Below are positions 8,710 to 17,600 of a stretch of DNA of 42,979 bases, one piece after another (position 1 is the stretch's first letter; each line of letters starts with the position of its first letter). Made by a program: the position numbers and the translations under genes. This DNA is from Oxalobacteraceae bacterium (lineage in GTDB: Bacteria > Pseudomonadota > Gammaproteobacteria > Burkholderiales > Burkholderiaceae_D): positions 1 to 42,979 of the forward strand of contig JAIZVZ010000030.1 in NCBI GenBank assembly GCA_021768485.1, read 5' to 3'. The notes beneath the pieces are model-generated. The model searched no databases, was not told the DNA's origin, and saw only the letters and a program-made list of their open reading frames with translations.

Positions 8710-9847
8710 CGGCACTCCTGGTACCGATGGCAATCCCGGTCAATGTCTGATTCACATGGATGCCGCAAAACTGCTCGCCATAGGTGCTAAAGCCAATGGC
8801 TTTGTTATCCACCATAATTTTGCCGACCGTGTCTTTCAAGCCGCTCTCGGTAATTTCGACATTGCGCAAGGTACAGTCGCTGGTTAACACCACCTGCAAG
8901 GGGCCGATATCGTGCTGCAGATTTTCAAAGGTATCGCGCAAATTTTTTGCCAGATCGACGCCGTGGGCGATGCGCAGCACAATCCCTTCATCGATGGCGC
9001 AGAAAAAAGTCAGGCTGCCATCGGGATTGGCTTTTTGGATCGAGCGCACGTAGTCGCGGCCTTCAATCACGACCACGACTGGTGAATTAGCAAATGGAAA
9101 CGCGCCCAGGCTGCTGAATGGAATACCGATGGCCCGCGCGTATTCCTCGGCGGCGGGACGGCCATTGATCTCGGTGACGAGACGACGCGCGGGATCGGCC
9201 GCCGTCACCACCAGGCGCTGGCCGCCGCGGACAAAATGCTGGGTCATGAATGCACTGAACGGATGGCGCGTACTCATTAGCAGCAAGGCCGCACTATGGG
9301 GATGGAAGACGCCGTCATGAAACACATACGTCTGCTTCAGCTTGAAATCGTCACTCGACGATCCGCCGACCAAAGGCAGGCGCCCTAGCTCATTTTGAAA
9401 GATGCGGCTCACATATTCTTCGCGGCACGACAAGCCGTCAATCATCAGAAAGGCGAAAGAATTGGCCGAGCCGGCATCGGGCGCGGCCGTCTCCAGGCGC
9501 TGCAGCAGCGACTGGATCAGGACATGCCCCCTGAACGGATCGAATTGCTGCAGGTCGCCGATCAGGCCCGAGACGGCAGTAAAGGACGCGGCCGGAAAAC
9601 TGGCGCCGGACAGGCTGTGCGTGCAATAGCCGCGTGGTCCGATCTCGCCGGCAGTCGTGGTGCCGACCACGCAGACATCGCCAAAACAGCGCTTGATTTC
9701 GTCGGCAAGCGCATCGAGGTCATACAGGCTCGAACAAAAGAAAAGGACCATAGCCATCTCTGGCTGCTGAACTCCGGCGTGGAATTCCCGCACCGCCAGA
9801 CGCGCGTCGGACGCTGTCGACTGCCAAGAACGAATGAGGTGCCCCAT
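8702..9847 (-). CDS. FIST-domain sensory protein
   Basis: 381 residues from ATG 9847 behind a strong GGAGG. It shows the FIST_N and FIST_C layout: an N-terminal VLFFCSSLYDLDAL and VGTTTAGEIGPRGY, the central LPLVGGSSSDDF with YVFHDGVF, and a C-terminal GLKDTVGKIMVDNKAIGFSTYGEQFCGIHVNQ-type end read in segments. FIST domains are predicted small-ligand (possibly amino-acid) sensors found with kinases, chemoreceptors or GGDEF/EAL enzymes. No membrane helix or signal peptide is seen, so it is cytoplasmic. The diguanylate cyclase gene starts within its last codons, which suggests FIST output controls cyclic di-GMP synthesis. Confidence 0.9.
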   Translation of the reverse strand: MGHLIRSWQSTASDARLAVREFHAGVQQPEMAMVLFFCSSLYDLDALADEIKRCFGDVCVVGTTTAGEIGPRGYCTHSLSGASFPAASFTAVSGLIGDLQQFDPFRGHVLIQSLLQRLETAAPDAGSANSFAFLMIDGLSCREEYVSRIFQNELGRLPLVGGSSSDDFKLKQTYVFHDGVFHPHSAALLLMSTRHPFSAFMTQHFVRGGQRLVVTAADPARRLVTEINGRPAAEEYARAIGIPFSSLGAFPFANSPVVVVIEGRDYVRSIQKANPDGSLTFFCAIDEGIVLRIAHGVDLAKNLRDTFENLQHDIGPLQVVLTSDCTLRNVEITESGLKDTVGKIMVDNKAIGFSTYGEQFCGIHVNQTLTGIAIGTRSADE

Positions 9848-10238
9848 AGTACCTCCGAAGAACAATCTCTTATCCCTTAGCTCGCATAGTAGCCGGGGCT
9901 GTCGGAATTTGCCATTTATTTTAGTGCATTTGATTAATTTGGTGTATTTGATGGATCGTCAATGCAAAATTGCCTATCCCCGCGCGCTGTTGGCGCATCG
10001 GCGGCCAGATCATGGCCCGTTTGCGGTGCCAGACCGATGGCATGGTTCGAACGGAAGGAGGGCTTGCAGGTCGGGCGCGCTAGCGCGGCACGCGGCCCGA
10101 CTGGGAGAGCTGAGCGCGCGGAGCGCGCCCATGGTTGCGGAACTGGTTTGAATCAGCCGGCCTCAAGGAGGCAAAGAGCGGCCAGCAGGCTTGGCCGTCA
10201 GACGCCGCCATGCATTTTCAGGCAGGCGCCAAATTCGA
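9848..10238. other. Intergenic region upstream of the FIST operon
   Basis: 391 bases without a supported gene. Near the FIST start the DNA is AT-rich and holds an 11-bp direct repeat GTGYATTTGAT at 9924-9934 and 9942-9952 (period 18), which could bind a regulator. The half nearer 10238 is GC-rich with small hairpins (for example GCCTC aag GAGGC near 10160-10172) and probably contains the 3' end of the small gene transcribed from 10445. Short frames here look like random GC-rich frames. Confidence 0.4.
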
Positions 10239-10445
10239 TCATGCCCTGGTGTCGATGACCGTGCCGACCGTGCCCGAAGTCGCCTTCGGTGCGGCGGCGG
10301 CTGGCGCGCTCGCGGCGGCAGCAACTTTGCTGCTGTCTTTATCACCACTGCTGTCTTTCGCCGCACTCGCTTTGGCTGGCGAAGCCGCGCTCGGCGCCGG
10401 TGGCGTGTAAGGGGTGTTGGTGGAACTGGCGACGGCAGAAGTCAT
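10239..10445 (-). CDS. Small Ala/Ser/Pro/Lys-rich protein, probably disordered
   Basis: 68 residues. ATG 10445 has GGAG 9 bases upstream in an AT-rich leader. The peptide is low-complexity (PPAPSAASPAKASAAKDSS, then AAAASAPAAAAPKATSG) and ends in GTVGTVIDTRA, a less biased tail that may be the functional part. No signal peptide, helix or known domain. Evidence for coding is the ribosome site, the AT-rich upstream region and the abrupt composition change at the start. It could still be a chance frame in GC-rich DNA. Confidence 0.5.
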   Translation of the reverse strand: MTSAVASSTNTPYTPPAPSAASPAKASAAKDSSGDKDSSKVAAAASAPAAAAPKATSGTVGTVIDTRA

Positions 10446-10892
10446 TTTTTACTCCAAAAATTCTAGGGAAGCTACTTGTAATTTTTAACGGCGACTTTAC
10501 ACGGGACTTGAGTATTGAATAACAAATATTGTGCCCTTCTTTACAACTAATTACACATTTCTCAAACAATTCAGCAATAACATTTCCATGCGGCAAAAAA
10601 GCCATGCCATTTGAAGAAATTTTCTGCGCAATGCGTCCAAACGCCGCGCGGCAAGGCATTGGCCGGCACCCGCAAAATTTGAGGGGACGATTGAAAGAGA
10701 CGATTTAAGGAGCAATTGAAAGCGGCGGGATGCGCTGAGGCCGGGCCGCGATCGCGTATTGCCGCATGGGAATTTACGGCGGGTATTAACGTACAAAGCG
10801 ACGTACAAAGCGGCGCACAACGCAGGGATAGACGCCAACTGATAGTCTTGAGCGAGGGCAAGCCTCACGGCTGCCTGGCGCGGCCCGGGGTT
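10446..10892. other. Intergenic region between TetR and the small disordered-protein gene
   Basis: 447 bases. The part from 10446 to about 10600 is AT-rich and likely carries the promoter of the small gene on the minus strand. Around 10789-10812 is a 12-bp tandem duplication (ACGTACAAAGCG twice). A CGGGG / CCCCG inverted repeat near 10887-10903 could terminate the TetR gene. Open frames across this stretch lack ribosome sites and coherent composition, so none is called. Confidence 0.4.
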
Positions 10893-11549
10893 TCAGGCCC
10901 CGCAGACCTTGCGCACCAGTTTGTCGCCTGCCACCAGGCCCGGCGCCGGGCTGGCCGCGCCGCGTTTTTCGCCACGTTTTTCGCCGCTGGCAGCAACCTC
11001 GGTCAGCGCTCCGACCACCGTCATCAAATCGCTGGCGGCGACGATCGGGCTGTGCAAGCGCGAAAACAGATCGCTTTCGACGAAATTGGCCACGGCCGAG
11101 CGCACGACGGCCGCATTGCCTGAAGGTGACATGCTCGAAGCCAGGCGACGCTCTTCGAAATCGAGCAGCGCAGCCAGCTTCGGCCGGCGCAAGCGGTGGC
11201 GAACCGCGGCCTCGATCATCGCGCGCATGGTCTGGCTCTCATCCTCGAGCGCCAGGGCAGCGACCACATCGGTCGCCAGCGCCCCGGCTTCGCGCTCGAT
11301 CAGGGCAATCGTCAAGGCATCGTGGGAAGGAAAATAATGAGAAAGCGCATCGACGCTCAGGCCGGCCCGGGCCGCAACGGCGTCCATCGTGTACGCGTCA
11401 AGACCGAATTGTTCGAGAATGTCGGCCGCCGCGGCCAGAATGCCGTCCACGATTTGCGTCGAGAGCACCGGCGAGGTGGCTTTATCGGGGTATAGGCAGC
11501 GTAGCACCACCTTATTCGTTCGCGATTTGATCATGTGGAATACATTCAT
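10893..11549 (-). CDS. TetR-family transcriptional regulator
   Basis: 218 residues. After a basic N-terminal extension, residues about 33-75 form the TetR helix-turn-helix: ILAAAADILEQFGLDAYTMD, then AVAARAGLSVDALSHYFPSH. The remainder is the helical ligand-binding and dimer domain with no recognisable specificity. The C terminus contains a tandem GEKRGEKRG. The start is not decided: ATG 11549 and ATG 11534 are both in frame and neither has a strong ribosome site. No obvious target gene is divergent within 600 bases, so it may regulate itself or the flavoprotein gene at 12168. Confidence 0.87.
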   Translation of the reverse strand: MNVFHMIKSRTNKVVLRCLYPDKATSPVLSTQIVDGILAAAADILEQFGLDAYTMDAVAARAGLSVDALSHYFPSHDALTIALIEREAGALATDVVAALALEDESQTMRAMIEAAVRHRLRRPKLAALLDFEERRLASSMSPSGNAAVVRSAVANFVESDLFSRLHSPIVAASDLMTVVGALTEVAASGEKRGEKRGAASPAPGLVAGDKLVRKVCGA

Positions 11550-12167
11550 ATTCTTTTATCGCCAGATTAAGCTTACTGAAACAGTAAAGCGCGCATCGGG
11601 TGTGGCGCCGGCCGGAATACGTGAAACTTTCGACTAAAAAGAAATAAAGAGCGGCGAAACTGGATTGTCTGTACAACACTAAAGCTATAAGACATCAAAT
11701 CTACAACCAAGACCCGTATTCTATTTCCTAATTTAGCGATAATCAAAGCTATTACGATGAATTACGGCAATTTTTGTAATTTCATGAAAAAAGTGGGGAA
11801 ATAATGACGTTTGACACAGGCAGGCATTTGGCGATAACCTATTTCATTACCAAGCAGATAATTACCAGACAGATAAAAAGGACAGCTTGTGCGAAAGCGG
11901 CTATTCCAACCCTAGCCGAGATTGACAAAAATGCAGCAAGCTAAACAGTCGTGCGGCGCCGTCCGCAACGCGCGGGCCGTCGCCAGCGGGCACGATCCGA
12001 TCCGCATGCAGTCTGCGCCCTTACTCGCCATTCCCCGAGCCTCGACCTGACATCGGTGCCATACCAGACAATAGTTAACGACAATAGCGTACCGCAGCAG
12101 ACCGCCCTCCAAACGATGGGCACGGCGTCTGCCTGATGTCGCAATCCCATTCGGAGACGCAGGACAA
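11550..12167. other. Long AT-rich divergent intergenic region
   Basis: 618 bases, clearly more AT-rich than the neighbours from about 11630 to 11900. It should hold the promoters of the TetR gene and the flavoprotein gene. A short palindrome ACTG aaa CAGT lies near 11575-11585. Apart from the weakly supported 46-codon frame listed separately, no gene is seen. Confidence 0.45.
11804..11944 (+). CDS. Possible 46-residue small protein
   Basis: ATG 11804 follows GGGGAA by three bases, which is a little close. The peptide begins MTFDTGRHLAITYFITKQII and ends in IDKNAAS. It is basic in the middle and has no signal peptide. The only support is the ribosome-like site and an AT-rich upstream region. 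It may be a leader or chance frame. Confidence 0.25.
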   Translation: MTFDTGRHLAITYFITKQIITRQIKRTACAKAAIPTLAEIDKNAAS

Positions 12168-14246
12168 ATGACCACAGAAAATGCTTCACCAGCTGAAGGC
12201 TGCATCGTCGCCAACACCTTGAGCGCGCTGCGCATCCAGCTGCGCCTGTCCGATGGCGAGCCGCACGCGTTGCGCGCGGCGCTGGCCTCGGCGGCCCGCA
12301 TCGTGACGGAAATCCAGATCGGACGCGGCACCCCGGCCCATCTCGACAAACTGAGCATGCTGACGCCGGAACTGGCCAGCGCCATGCCGGCCGTCGCCGA
12401 GATGCTGACCGCCGCCCTGAACGAGCAGCGCGCCGAATGGCTGCGGCATGTCACCGATTACGTCTGCAGCGCCGGCCTGTGCACCGAAGCCCGGCCCGTG
12501 CCGTGCCAGGCCGCCTGTCCGGCCAATATCGATATCCCGAGCATTCTGGCCCATATCGCGCACGGCCAATATAACGATGCGCTATCGGTGCTGCTGCTCG
12601 ACACGCCGCTGCCCAATTCCTGCGGCTTTGTCTGCCCGGCCCCGTGCGAAGACGCCTGCGTGCAAAAAAACGTCAGCTCGGCCGTCGTCATCAAGCCGAT
12701 GAAGTCGGTCGCCGCGCGCTGCGGCGGCGGTTATACCCTGCCCGATTGCGATCCGCCGACCGGCAAGAAAGTGGCCATTGTCGGCTCCGGCCCGGCCGGC
12801 CTGACCGCCGCCTATTATCTGGTGCAAAAAGGCCATCATGTCGAAATTTTCGACGAGCGCAGCGAACCGGGCGGCATCATGCGCTACGGCATTCCCAACT
12901 ACCGCTTGCCGGCCGAAGTCTTGCAGGCCGAAGTCGACCGCATCACCGCACTGGGCGTAACGATTCACACCAATACACCGATTGCCAAAGTGACCGATTT
13001 GAATGAACGCGGCTTCGACGCCTCGTTCCTGGCCACCGGCCTGCAAAATTCCCGCCGGCTCGGCATCCCCGGCGACGACCAGCGCTTCGTCCTCGGCGGC
13101 ATGGATTTCCTGCGCAATGTGCGCAACGGTAAAAATCCGCGCGTCGGCCCGCACGTGATCGTGATCGGCGGCGGCAATGTCGCCATCGATGTCGCCATGA
13201 CGGCCTTCCGCCAGGGCGCCACCAAGGTCGAGATCTGGTACCGCCGCACGCGTGCCGACATGCCGGCCAGCGAGCATGAAATCACGATGGCACTCGATGA
13301 AGGCGTGCAATTGATCGAGCAATGGACCCCGACCCGCGTCTTGCCCGGCAATCTGATCGAATTTTCGCGCACCAAAACCGCGGCCGACGCCGCCACCGCG
13401 CAGCCGGTCACCGTGCATGCCGATCAAATCATCGCCGGCATCGGCCAGGACGCCGACCTCAGCTATCTCGGCAATAGCGCGATCGAACTACGCTGGGGCA
13501 ATATCGTCACCGACCCGATCACCCTGATGACGGCCGAGCCGGGGATTTTCTCGGGCGGCGATATCGCCCATGGCGGCAGTACCGTGGTCGCCGCCATCGG
13601 CTCGGCCAAGCGCGCCGCCGAATCGATTCACGCCTATCTGACCGGCAGCGAAATGGATCATGCGGCCTTGCGTCCGCAACGGCGCGACCGCGTGCCGGTA
13701 GTGACGGTCGGCGCCAAAGCCCGCACCGCGCCGCAGCGCCCGCATGTGCCCGAAATGGCGCCGGTCATCCGCATCAACTCACATGCCCCGATCCAGTACG
13801 ATTTTTGCGAAGAGGTCGCGCGCGTCGAAGCCGGACGCTGCCTGCGCTGCGACCTGTGCATCGGTTGCGGCCTGTGCGAACTGGCCTGCATCGAAGTCGG
13901 CACCGAAGCGCTGCGCATGATTGCCACCAAGGATGGACGCATGGTGTTCGATGGCTTCATGCGGCCGGCCGAACTGTGCATCGGCTGCGGCGCCTGCGCT
14001 GCCGTCTGCCCGTCCGGCGCGATCACGGTCGAGACCATCGGCAAGGAGCGCCTGACCGCCATCACCGGCACCGTGGTGCGGCGCCAGCCGCTGCTAAGCT
14101 GTGCGGTTTGCGACGAGCCCTTCGTCACCGCCACCCAATACGAAGCGATGTGCGCCCGTCTCGGCACCGACCCCGGCGTGGCGCCGGTCTGTCCATCGTG
14201 CCTGCGGCAAAAAGCCAGCGGCGCCGCCTTCCATGTAGGTCACTGA
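12168..14246 (+). CDS. GltD/AegA-like NAD(P)-FAD oxidoreductase with fused double [4Fe-4S] ferredoxin domain
   Basis: 692 residues. An about 95-residue N-terminal segment precedes a GltD-type iron-sulfur domain with Cys at 100, 105, 113, 117 and again 152, 156, 160, 164. The FAD site GSGPAG is at 206-211. The NAD(P) site is GGGNVA (334-339) followed by YRRTRADMPASEHE. The second FAD segment ends in GIFSGGDIAHGGSTVV. A ferredoxin pair follows: C564-C567-C570-C574 (with C558, C561 just before) and C604-C607-C610-C614-P. A C-terminal Cys tail (SCAVCDE ... PVCPSC) looks like a zinc or iron ribbon. The family moves electrons between NAD(P)H and ferredoxin-type partners (GltD, PreT, NfnB, AegA). 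No large-subunit partner lies nearby, so the electron acceptor is unknown. Confidence 0.88.
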   Translation: MTTENASPAEGCIVANTLSALRIQLRLSDGEPHALRAALASAARIVTEIQIGRGTPAHLDKLSMLTPELASAMPAVAEMLTAALNEQRAEWLRHVTDYVCSAGLCTEARPVPCQAACPANIDIPSILAHIAHGQYNDALSVLLLDTPLPNSCGFVCPAPCEDACVQKNVSSAVVIKPMKSVAARCGGGYTLPDCDPPTGKKVAIVGSGPAGLTAAYYLVQKGHHVEIFDERSEPGGIMRYGIPNYRLPAEVLQAEVDRITALGVTIHTNTPIAKVTDLNERGFDASFLATGLQNSRRLGIPGDDQRFVLGGMDFLRNVRNGKNPRVGPHVIVIGGGNVAIDVAMTAFRQGATKVEIWYRRTRADMPASEHEITMALDEGVQLIEQWTPTRVLPGNLIEFSRTKTAADAATAQPVTVHADQIIAGIGQDADLSYLGNSAIELRWGNIVTDPITLMTAEPGIFSGGDIAHGGSTVVAAIGSAKRAAESIHAYLTGSEMDHAALRPQRRDRVPVVTVGAKARTAPQRPHVPEMAPVIRINSHAPIQYDFCEEVARVEAGRCLRCDLCIGCGLCELACIEVGTEALRMIATKDGRMVFDGFMRPAELCIGCGACAAVCPSGAITVETIGKERLTAITGTVVRRQPLLSCAVCDEPFVTATQYEAMCARLGTDPGVAPVCPSCLRQKASGAAFHVGH

Positions 14247-14318
14247 CAGCCGAATCCGCAACCGGCGGCGCAAGCGCCGGCCTGCCGTCGCGGCGGCCGT
14301 GCCACCGTGGTCCGGCGC

Positions 14319-14352
14319 ACGGCGTGGCGCGCCTGAAGGCGCGCCACGCCGT
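14319..14352 (+). terminator. Perfect 15-bp hairpin after the flavoprotein gene
   Basis: ACGGCGTGGCGCGCC is followed by loop TGAA and its exact reverse complement. It lies 73 bases after the stop of the oxidoreductase gene. There is no U tract, so it may act as a 3'-end stabiliser or an atypical terminator rather than a classic intrinsic one. Confidence 0.55.
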
Positions 14353-14543
14353 CATTGCTCTGGCACAATCAATTTTATTTACGCAAAGCATGAAAATAAG
14401 CGGCATGCGGCGAAATATCCCACAAATTGACATTTTTATTGGCAGATAAAGCCAAAACCTCGCATTTCCACGATTTACTGCAGCTAAAATGGATTTGCCT
14501 TCAAATATGTGCAAAATAATCACAATTGAAATTGAGGTAGGCC

Positions 14544-14669
14544 ATGACCGCGTCGCGCTTTCAGCCAGACTGTTGCATCGACCCTGCCCGGCTTGCGGCC
14601 GATGACAAGGCCGTAGCGGCGCCGATCACGGGCCGGCAGCCTCGAGCGCCAGCCTGGGTGGCAGGATAG
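14544..14669 (+). CDS. Possible 41-codon leader frame upstream of the kinase
   Basis: ATG 14544 follows GAGGTAGGCC, and TAG at 14667-14669 lies 15 bases before the kinase ATG. The peptide begins MTASRFQPDCCIDP. Short distance and a decent ribosome site make a translated leader possible. Composition gives no further support. Confidence 0.25.
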   Translation: MTASRFQPDCCIDPARLAADDKAVAAPITGRQPRAPAWVAG

Positions 14670-14684
14670 CGTGCGGCGGCCGGC

Positions 14685-17600
14685 ATGCGTATTTTCCCGA
14701 AAACGCTCTTGAAAGCGTTCCCGCACACGGCATGGCGGCAAGCGCTGCCGGGCTGGTTTAACTCGCTGCAATTCCGGCTGGCGGCCATTCCGCTGGCGGT
14801 AATGCTGGCAACTTTTTGGTTGCTGGCACTATTTTGCATGTCGGCACTACGCACGACGCTGGAAACGGCGCAAATGAAGCAGCAGCGCAGCAATGTCCAA
14901 TATCTGGCCGCTGAACTCGGCAGCAAATTGAACTCGCTCAAAGCCGGCCTGGTCGTCGCCGCAGCGCAGCTCGATACGCACCGGCTGAACGACAAAGATT
15001 ATCTGCAACAATTTCTCGAAGATCGGTATCCTTTTCAGCCCGAATTTTCTGCCGGCACCTTAATCATTGCCAACGACGGCGTGGCGCTGGCCGACTTCCC
15101 GCGTGCCGAAGGCCGGCGCGGCAGTTCGTTTGCCGACCGTGATTATTTTCAATCGGCGCTCTCGACCCGGCGCAGCATGATTGGCAAGCCCTTCATCGCC
15201 CGTCCGATGAACCGTCCGGCAATTGCCATGAGCGTGCCGGTCCTCGACGCCGACGGCCGGGTCCTGGCCGTCATGGTCGGCGCCATCGATTTGAGTACGC
15301 CCGACTTTCTTGGCATGGCCACCGATGCCGCACGGCTTGGCGAGGTCGAACAATATGTGCTGTCGCTAAAAGATGAGATTTTCGTCGCGGCCTCGGACAA
15401 GACGCGCCTGATGCAAGCCATTCCGCGCCCCGGTCAAAGCAAGCTGATGGACCAATTGCGCCGCGGTTTCGATGGCTCCATGATCGCCGACAATATCTAC
15501 GGCATCGAGAAAATTTATTCGACGGCACAGGTGCCGCTGGCTAACTGGATTATCGTCGAAGCGGTGCCGACCTCGGTCGCCTTCAGGCCGGTGCAATTGC
15601 TGCGCACCACGCTGGCGATCGGCGCCATCGTCGGCACCGCCATTGCGCTGCTGGTGGCGGCCTGGCTGGCGCGGCGCACGCTGCGGCCCTTGAGCAAGGC
15701 CAGCCTGCAGCTCGAAGCGATGTCGAGCGGCCAGCAAGACTTGTGCGAATTGCCCGAGGCCGGCACCGCCGAAGTGCGTCATCTGCTGGCCAGTTTCAAC
15801 CGGCTGGCGAAAGAATTGATTACGCACCGCCAGCACCTCGAAGAGCTCGTCGAGCAGCGCACGCTCGAAGTGTCCGAACTGTATAACCGGGCCCCGTGCG
15901 GCTATCATTCGCTCAATGCGGACGGCATTTTCACCCACGTCAACGATACCGAATTGAGCTGGCTCGGCTATACGCGCGAAGAATTGATCGGCCGCATGCA
16001 GATCATCGATCTGATGACGCCAAAAAGCCAGGCCCTGTTCCGTTCGCTATTCCCCCGCTTTCTTGTCAGCGGCGCCTTGCGCGACCAGGAGTTCGAGCTG
16101 GTGCGCAGGGACGGCAGCGTGTTCCCGGTGCGAATCGAGGCCAATGCGGTATTTGACGACGCCGGCCGCTACCTGTTCAGCCGCTCCATCGTCACCGACA
16201 ACACCGAGCGCCAGGATCACAACAACGCCTTGATTGCCGCCCGCGATGCGGCCCTCAGCGCGGACCGGGCCAAGAGCGATTTCGTGGCCAATATGAGCCA
16301 CGAAATACGCACGCCGATGCATGCCGTGCTGGGCCTGGTCTACCTGCTCGAAAAAATCGATCTGCCGAACGAAGCGCGCGACCTGGTGCGCAAGATAGAC
16401 CGCGCCGGTCGCCTGCTGCTGAGCATCATCAATGACATCCTCGACTTTTCGCGCATCGAATCGGGCAAGCTGAACATCGAGCACGCGCCCTTTGACCTCG
16501 GCCTGGTATTGACCAATATCGCCACCCTGATGGCCATCAGCGTGGCCGACAAAAATCTCGAACTGATCATCACGCCGCCGGCCGGCGGCGTCGCCCATTT
16601 GCGCGGCGACGCCCTGCGGCTCGAGCAGGTACTGATCAACCTGACCAATAACGCCATCAAGTTCACCAGCACCGGTTACGTCAACATACGGGTCGACGTG
16701 CTTGAGGCACAGGCCCAGCGCATCACGCTGCGCTTTGCCGTGCGCGACACCGGCGTCGGCATTACGGAAAGCCAGCAGCAGGGCCTGTTCAAGCCGTTCA
16801 CGCAGGCCGATGCCTCGACCACTCGCCGCTTCGGCGGCAGCGGGCTGGGCCTGGCCATCAGCCAGCGGCTGGTCGCGCTGATGGGCGGCCAGATCGGCCT
16901 GACCAGCACGCCCGGCCGCGGCAGCGAATTCTGGTTCGTATTACCGTTTGAGCGGGAAGATGCCGCGCGCTCGTCGGCGCCTGAACTGGCCGGCATCGAA
17001 GTGCTGATCGCCGACGACAGCGCGATTGCCACCGAGGCGCTGCGCATCACGGCCAGCAATCTGGGCTGGAACGCAAGCACGGTATCGAACGGCGGCGCGG
17101 CCATCGAATGCGTGCTGGGCCGGCATGCGCGCCAGCAGCGCAACGACGTCATCATTCTCGACTGGCAAATGCCGGGCATCGATGGCCTGACTGCGGCGCG
17201 CACCATCCACGAATCGCTCAAAGGCCAGCATGAGCCGATCATCCTGATGGTGACTGCGCATTCGCGCAAGGAATTGCTGGCCCTGGCCGGCGGCGGCATC
17301 GTCGACGGCATACTCGACAAACCGGTCACGGCCTCGACCCTCTACAACACGGTCGCCAATGCCTTGCGCTCCAGGCAGGCCGGCGTCGCGCCGCCGCTGC
17401 CGCCGCCGCCGCGACCGCGCCTCGACGGCGTGCGCCTGCTGGTGGTCGACGACAGCGATATCAACCGCGAGGTGGCGCAACGCATTTTCAGCGGCGAAGG
17501 GGCGCGCGTGACACTGGCCAACAACGGCAGCCTGGCGCTCGACTGGCTGCGCGCGCATGCCGACGAGGTCGACATTGTGCTGATGGACGTGCAAATGCCG

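Larger units (their letters stand above)
14247..14684. other. Intergenic region before the hybrid kinase
   Basis: 438 bases. It holds the strong hairpin at 14319-14352, then an AT-rich stretch (14370-14540) likely to contain the kinase promoter, and a possible 41-codon leader frame. No other gene is supported. Confidence 0.45.

Noticed and set aside
10016-10080. A GGTTCGAA T-loop-like sequence suggesting another tRNA
   Set aside because: No matching acceptor, D or anticodon arms could be formed around it.
10551-10868. A 105-codon minus-strand frame between TetR and the small gene
   Set aside because: No ribosome site, Cys/Arg/Leu-rich random-like composition, and a competing frame of similar length in the same place.
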